This document shows, one piece after another, positions 62,301 through 64,000 of a stretch of 64,000 bases of DNA (positions are counted from its first letter, which is position 1; every line of letters starts with the position of its first letter). Below the pieces are notes generated by a model. It saw only the letters and a list, made by a program, of their open reading frames with translations. It had not been told where the DNA came from and made no database searches. Source of the DNA: Prorocentrum cordatum. Its lineage: Eukaryota; Sar; Dinophyceae; Prorocentrales; Prorocentraceae. Made by a program: the position numbers and the translations under genes. The stretch lies in the NCBI GenBank assembly GCA_963575745.1, contig CAUYUJ010001736.1, positions 194,167 to 258,166 of the forward strand, given 5' to 3'.

Positions 62301-62439
62301 GAGTCATCTTGGACCCTTTTGGGCAATCTTGGAGGCCAAATTGGACCCTTTTCAACGAACTTGGAGCCCATCTTCGGCCACATTGTTATGCTGGAGGCAC
62401 CTGGGCAATTGTTTCGGGGGACTGTGCGGCCTTCCAGGT

Positions 62440-62710
62440 GACCAGCGACATGCGCCGAACCCCCAGGGGGAGTTCTTTTGGTAAAGAATTCGACCCATCC
62501 CCAGGACATCTAGCACGCCAGGCACCCCTGTGGCAAGCCAGCAGGGGGCGGCGGATCGAAGACGCCTACGGCGAGCCACTGCTGCCCTGTGCCTTCTGGA
62601 ATCGCTCGTGTGGCCGAGCGTTGCGGCAAGGACTCTTCCAAGCTATCGGGCCATGTGTTCCCCCAGCAGTTGCAGAAATCTTTCGGGGAACGCTTGGGGG
62701 AGGATGGCGG
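62440..62710. repeat. Higher-order repeat block, copy 1
   Basis: Contains GGGAGTTCTTTTGGTAAAGA, GCGGATCGAAGACGCCTACG and AAGCTATCGGGCCATGTG in order. The same order recurs 1137-1138 bp downstream. Confidence 0.8.
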
Positions 62711-63572
62711 GGAAGGTCAGGAGAAGGATGAGGGTGTGGTATCTTGGGAGCCTCTGGGGCACTGTCGGGGCCTCCTGGGAGCTTCCTGGGGGGCCTCTTG
62801 GAGGCAACTTGGAGGCCTCCGTGGGCCTCTTGGGGGTCTTTGCGGGCTTCTCGGGGGCCTCTTTGGCCGTCTTAGGGTATTCCTGGCCCGTCTGACGCCA
62901 GCGGGTGCCATCATGGGGGCCTGTCTGGGTCGACTTGGAGCCCTTTGGGGGGATTCTTGGGCCGCTCTGGTGCCATTCTGGAGCCCTCTTGGGCGATCTT
63001 GGGGCGATCTTTGGTGGCTCTTGGGCCGTTTCGGGCCGTCTGACGCTGTCGGAAGCTGTCTTGGATGCATCTCTGGGCCGACTTGGGGGCTATCTTGGGG
63101 TGCCCCAGGGCCGTCTTGGAAGCCATCTTGGGTGTTTTGGGGGCCTCTTGCGTGGGCCGTTCTGGTGCCATCTTGGAGGCCTCTTGGGCGATCTTGGGGC
63201 GATCTTTGGGGGCTCTGGGGCCGTCTCGGGCCGTCGGAAGGCAGAAACAAAGCAACTGCTAACATCCTTCAAACACCAAAGGACAATCAATCATGTTGGC
63301 CTCTTCGGGCCTTCTGGAGGCCCTCTTGGAGGCTTCTTAGGCCGTCGTGGAAACCTCTTGGGGGCCTTTTGGGCCATCGTGGGCCATTTTGGAGCTATAT
63401 TGTGCCATTTGGGAAGCATTCTGGGCCGTCTTGGAGGCATCTTGAAGCAATCGTGACCGTCTTCGAGGCCATCTTGGAGGCATCTTTGGAGGCCATCTTG
63501 GGCCAGCTTGACGGTCTTGAAAGCCATCTTGAGCCGTCAGGGGATACGTTTCGAAGACTTGCGAGCCTTTCG
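62711..63572. repeat. Degenerate short satellite (TCTTGGAGGCC-like)
   Basis: Head-to-tail 10-12 base steps: CATCTTGGAGGC, CCTCTTGGGCGATC, CCGTCTTGGAGG. Open in several frames on both strands through lack of stops. No gene. Confidence 0.75.
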
Positions 63573-63845
63573 GGTGGCTGGCAGGACGGGCCGAAACCCC
63601 ATGGAGAGTTCTTTTGGACAAGGAATTCGAACCATCCCGTCTAGGATTCAGCACGCTGGGCGCCCTTGTGGCAAGACCGCAGGGGGCGGTGGATCGAAGA
63701 CGCCTACGGCGATTCACCGCCGCCCCCTGCCTTTTTGGAAGTGTCTATGTGGCCGAACGTTGGGGCCATACTTGCCAAGCTATCGGACCATGTGTTCCCC
63801 GAATCGGTTTGGGAAACCTTCGGGGAACACGCGGGCATCTTGAAG
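63573..63845. repeat. Higher-order repeat block, copy 2
   Basis: Same markers as 62440-62710 (GAGAGTTCTTTTGGACAAGG, GGATCGAAGACGCCTACGGC, AAGCTATCGGACCATGTG), diverged by perhaps a fifth. Confidence 0.8.
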
Positions 63846-64000
63846 GTCATCTTGGCCGTCGGGAGACCATTTTGACATTTTCTGGCCTTCTTGGAGGACG
63901 TCTTGGAGGGCTCTTGGCCTGTCTTGGAGGCCATCTTGAGCGTCTTGGAGGCCCCTTGAGTCGTCTTGGGGGCCTCTTGGGGCAGTCTTGGGCCTATTGG
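63846..64000. repeat. Degenerate TCTTGG satellite continues to the window edge
   Basis: GGCCATCTTGAGCGTCTTGG and similar steps; same satellite as 62711-63572. Confidence 0.75.

Noticed and set aside
61028-62441. Long His/Thr-rich ORFs
   Set aside because: They are (CA)n and (CACG)n microsatellites with neighbouring repeats; no domain or conserved segment.
62589-63644. Plus-strand ORF of about 350 codons rich in Gly, Leu and Trp
   Set aside because: It follows the TCTTGG short satellite. Similar ORFs exist in other frames and on the opposite strand, so it reflects absence of stop codons.

Overview
This window looks like nuclear DNA of a dinoflagellate, probably a core dinoflagellate with a large repeat-rich genome. 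The evidence is a degraded copy of the dinoflagellate spliced leader just upstream of an ORF (32680-32701), very GC-rich sequence, genes broken into compact exons by repeat-filled hairpin introns, one-direction gene blocks, and large amounts of satellite DNA. A run of exactly 100 N (32091-32190) shows that this is a scaffold. I recognised no bacterial genes, operons, CRISPR arrays, tRNAs or rRNAs. Exon edges are estimates because dinoflagellate introns often lack GT-AG.

Layout. 1-18.3 kb holds plus-strand gene blocks: an unknown coding block (3-992), a second block (3479-4870), a multi-exon alpha-helical protein (7074-10735), an interrupted gene (12611-14467) and an unknown gene split by two repeat cassettes (15872-18246). 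18.3-21.4 kb is gene-free (TG microsatellite, GC-rich sequence, an ATCGAT minisatellite) and is a convergent boundary. 21.4-27.9 kb is minus strand: a five-exon paralog of the 7-10.7 kb gene, and an upstream hypothetical ORF. 28-32.7 kb is gene-poor, GC-rich and contains the gap; it is a divergent boundary. 32.7-53.2 kb is plus strand again: a GIY-YIG-like gene, two copies of a zinc-finger/coiled-coil gene embedded in palindromic satellites (35.5-44.3 kb), a Cys-rich gene, a long unknown gene with a possible methyltransferase-like C-terminus (46.4-49.5 kb), and a protein kinase that runs into a 2-oxoglutarate/Fe(II) dioxygenase-like domain (about 50.0-53.2 kb). 53.3-64 kb is almost all repeats plus a fragment of a LINE-type endonuclease.

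Three things stand out. (1) A palindromic satellite (TTAGAGCTCC / GGAGCTCTAA) covers roughly 7 kb in eight arrays, encloses a second unrelated palindromic satellite, and also sits inside introns. (2) The 9-mer CTGNAACAG occurs about 25 times outside tandem arrays, against about one expected, mostly in coding sequence. It also forms a 14-base direct repeat at both ends of one repeat cassette, and splicing between the two would restore an open frame. This suggests intron-like mobile cassettes and their footprints. (3) Almost every recognisable gene carries one-base frame changes with protein continuity on both sides, so the copies are either decaying or affected by assembly indels.

Family assignments rest on motifs read by eye; no database search was run.
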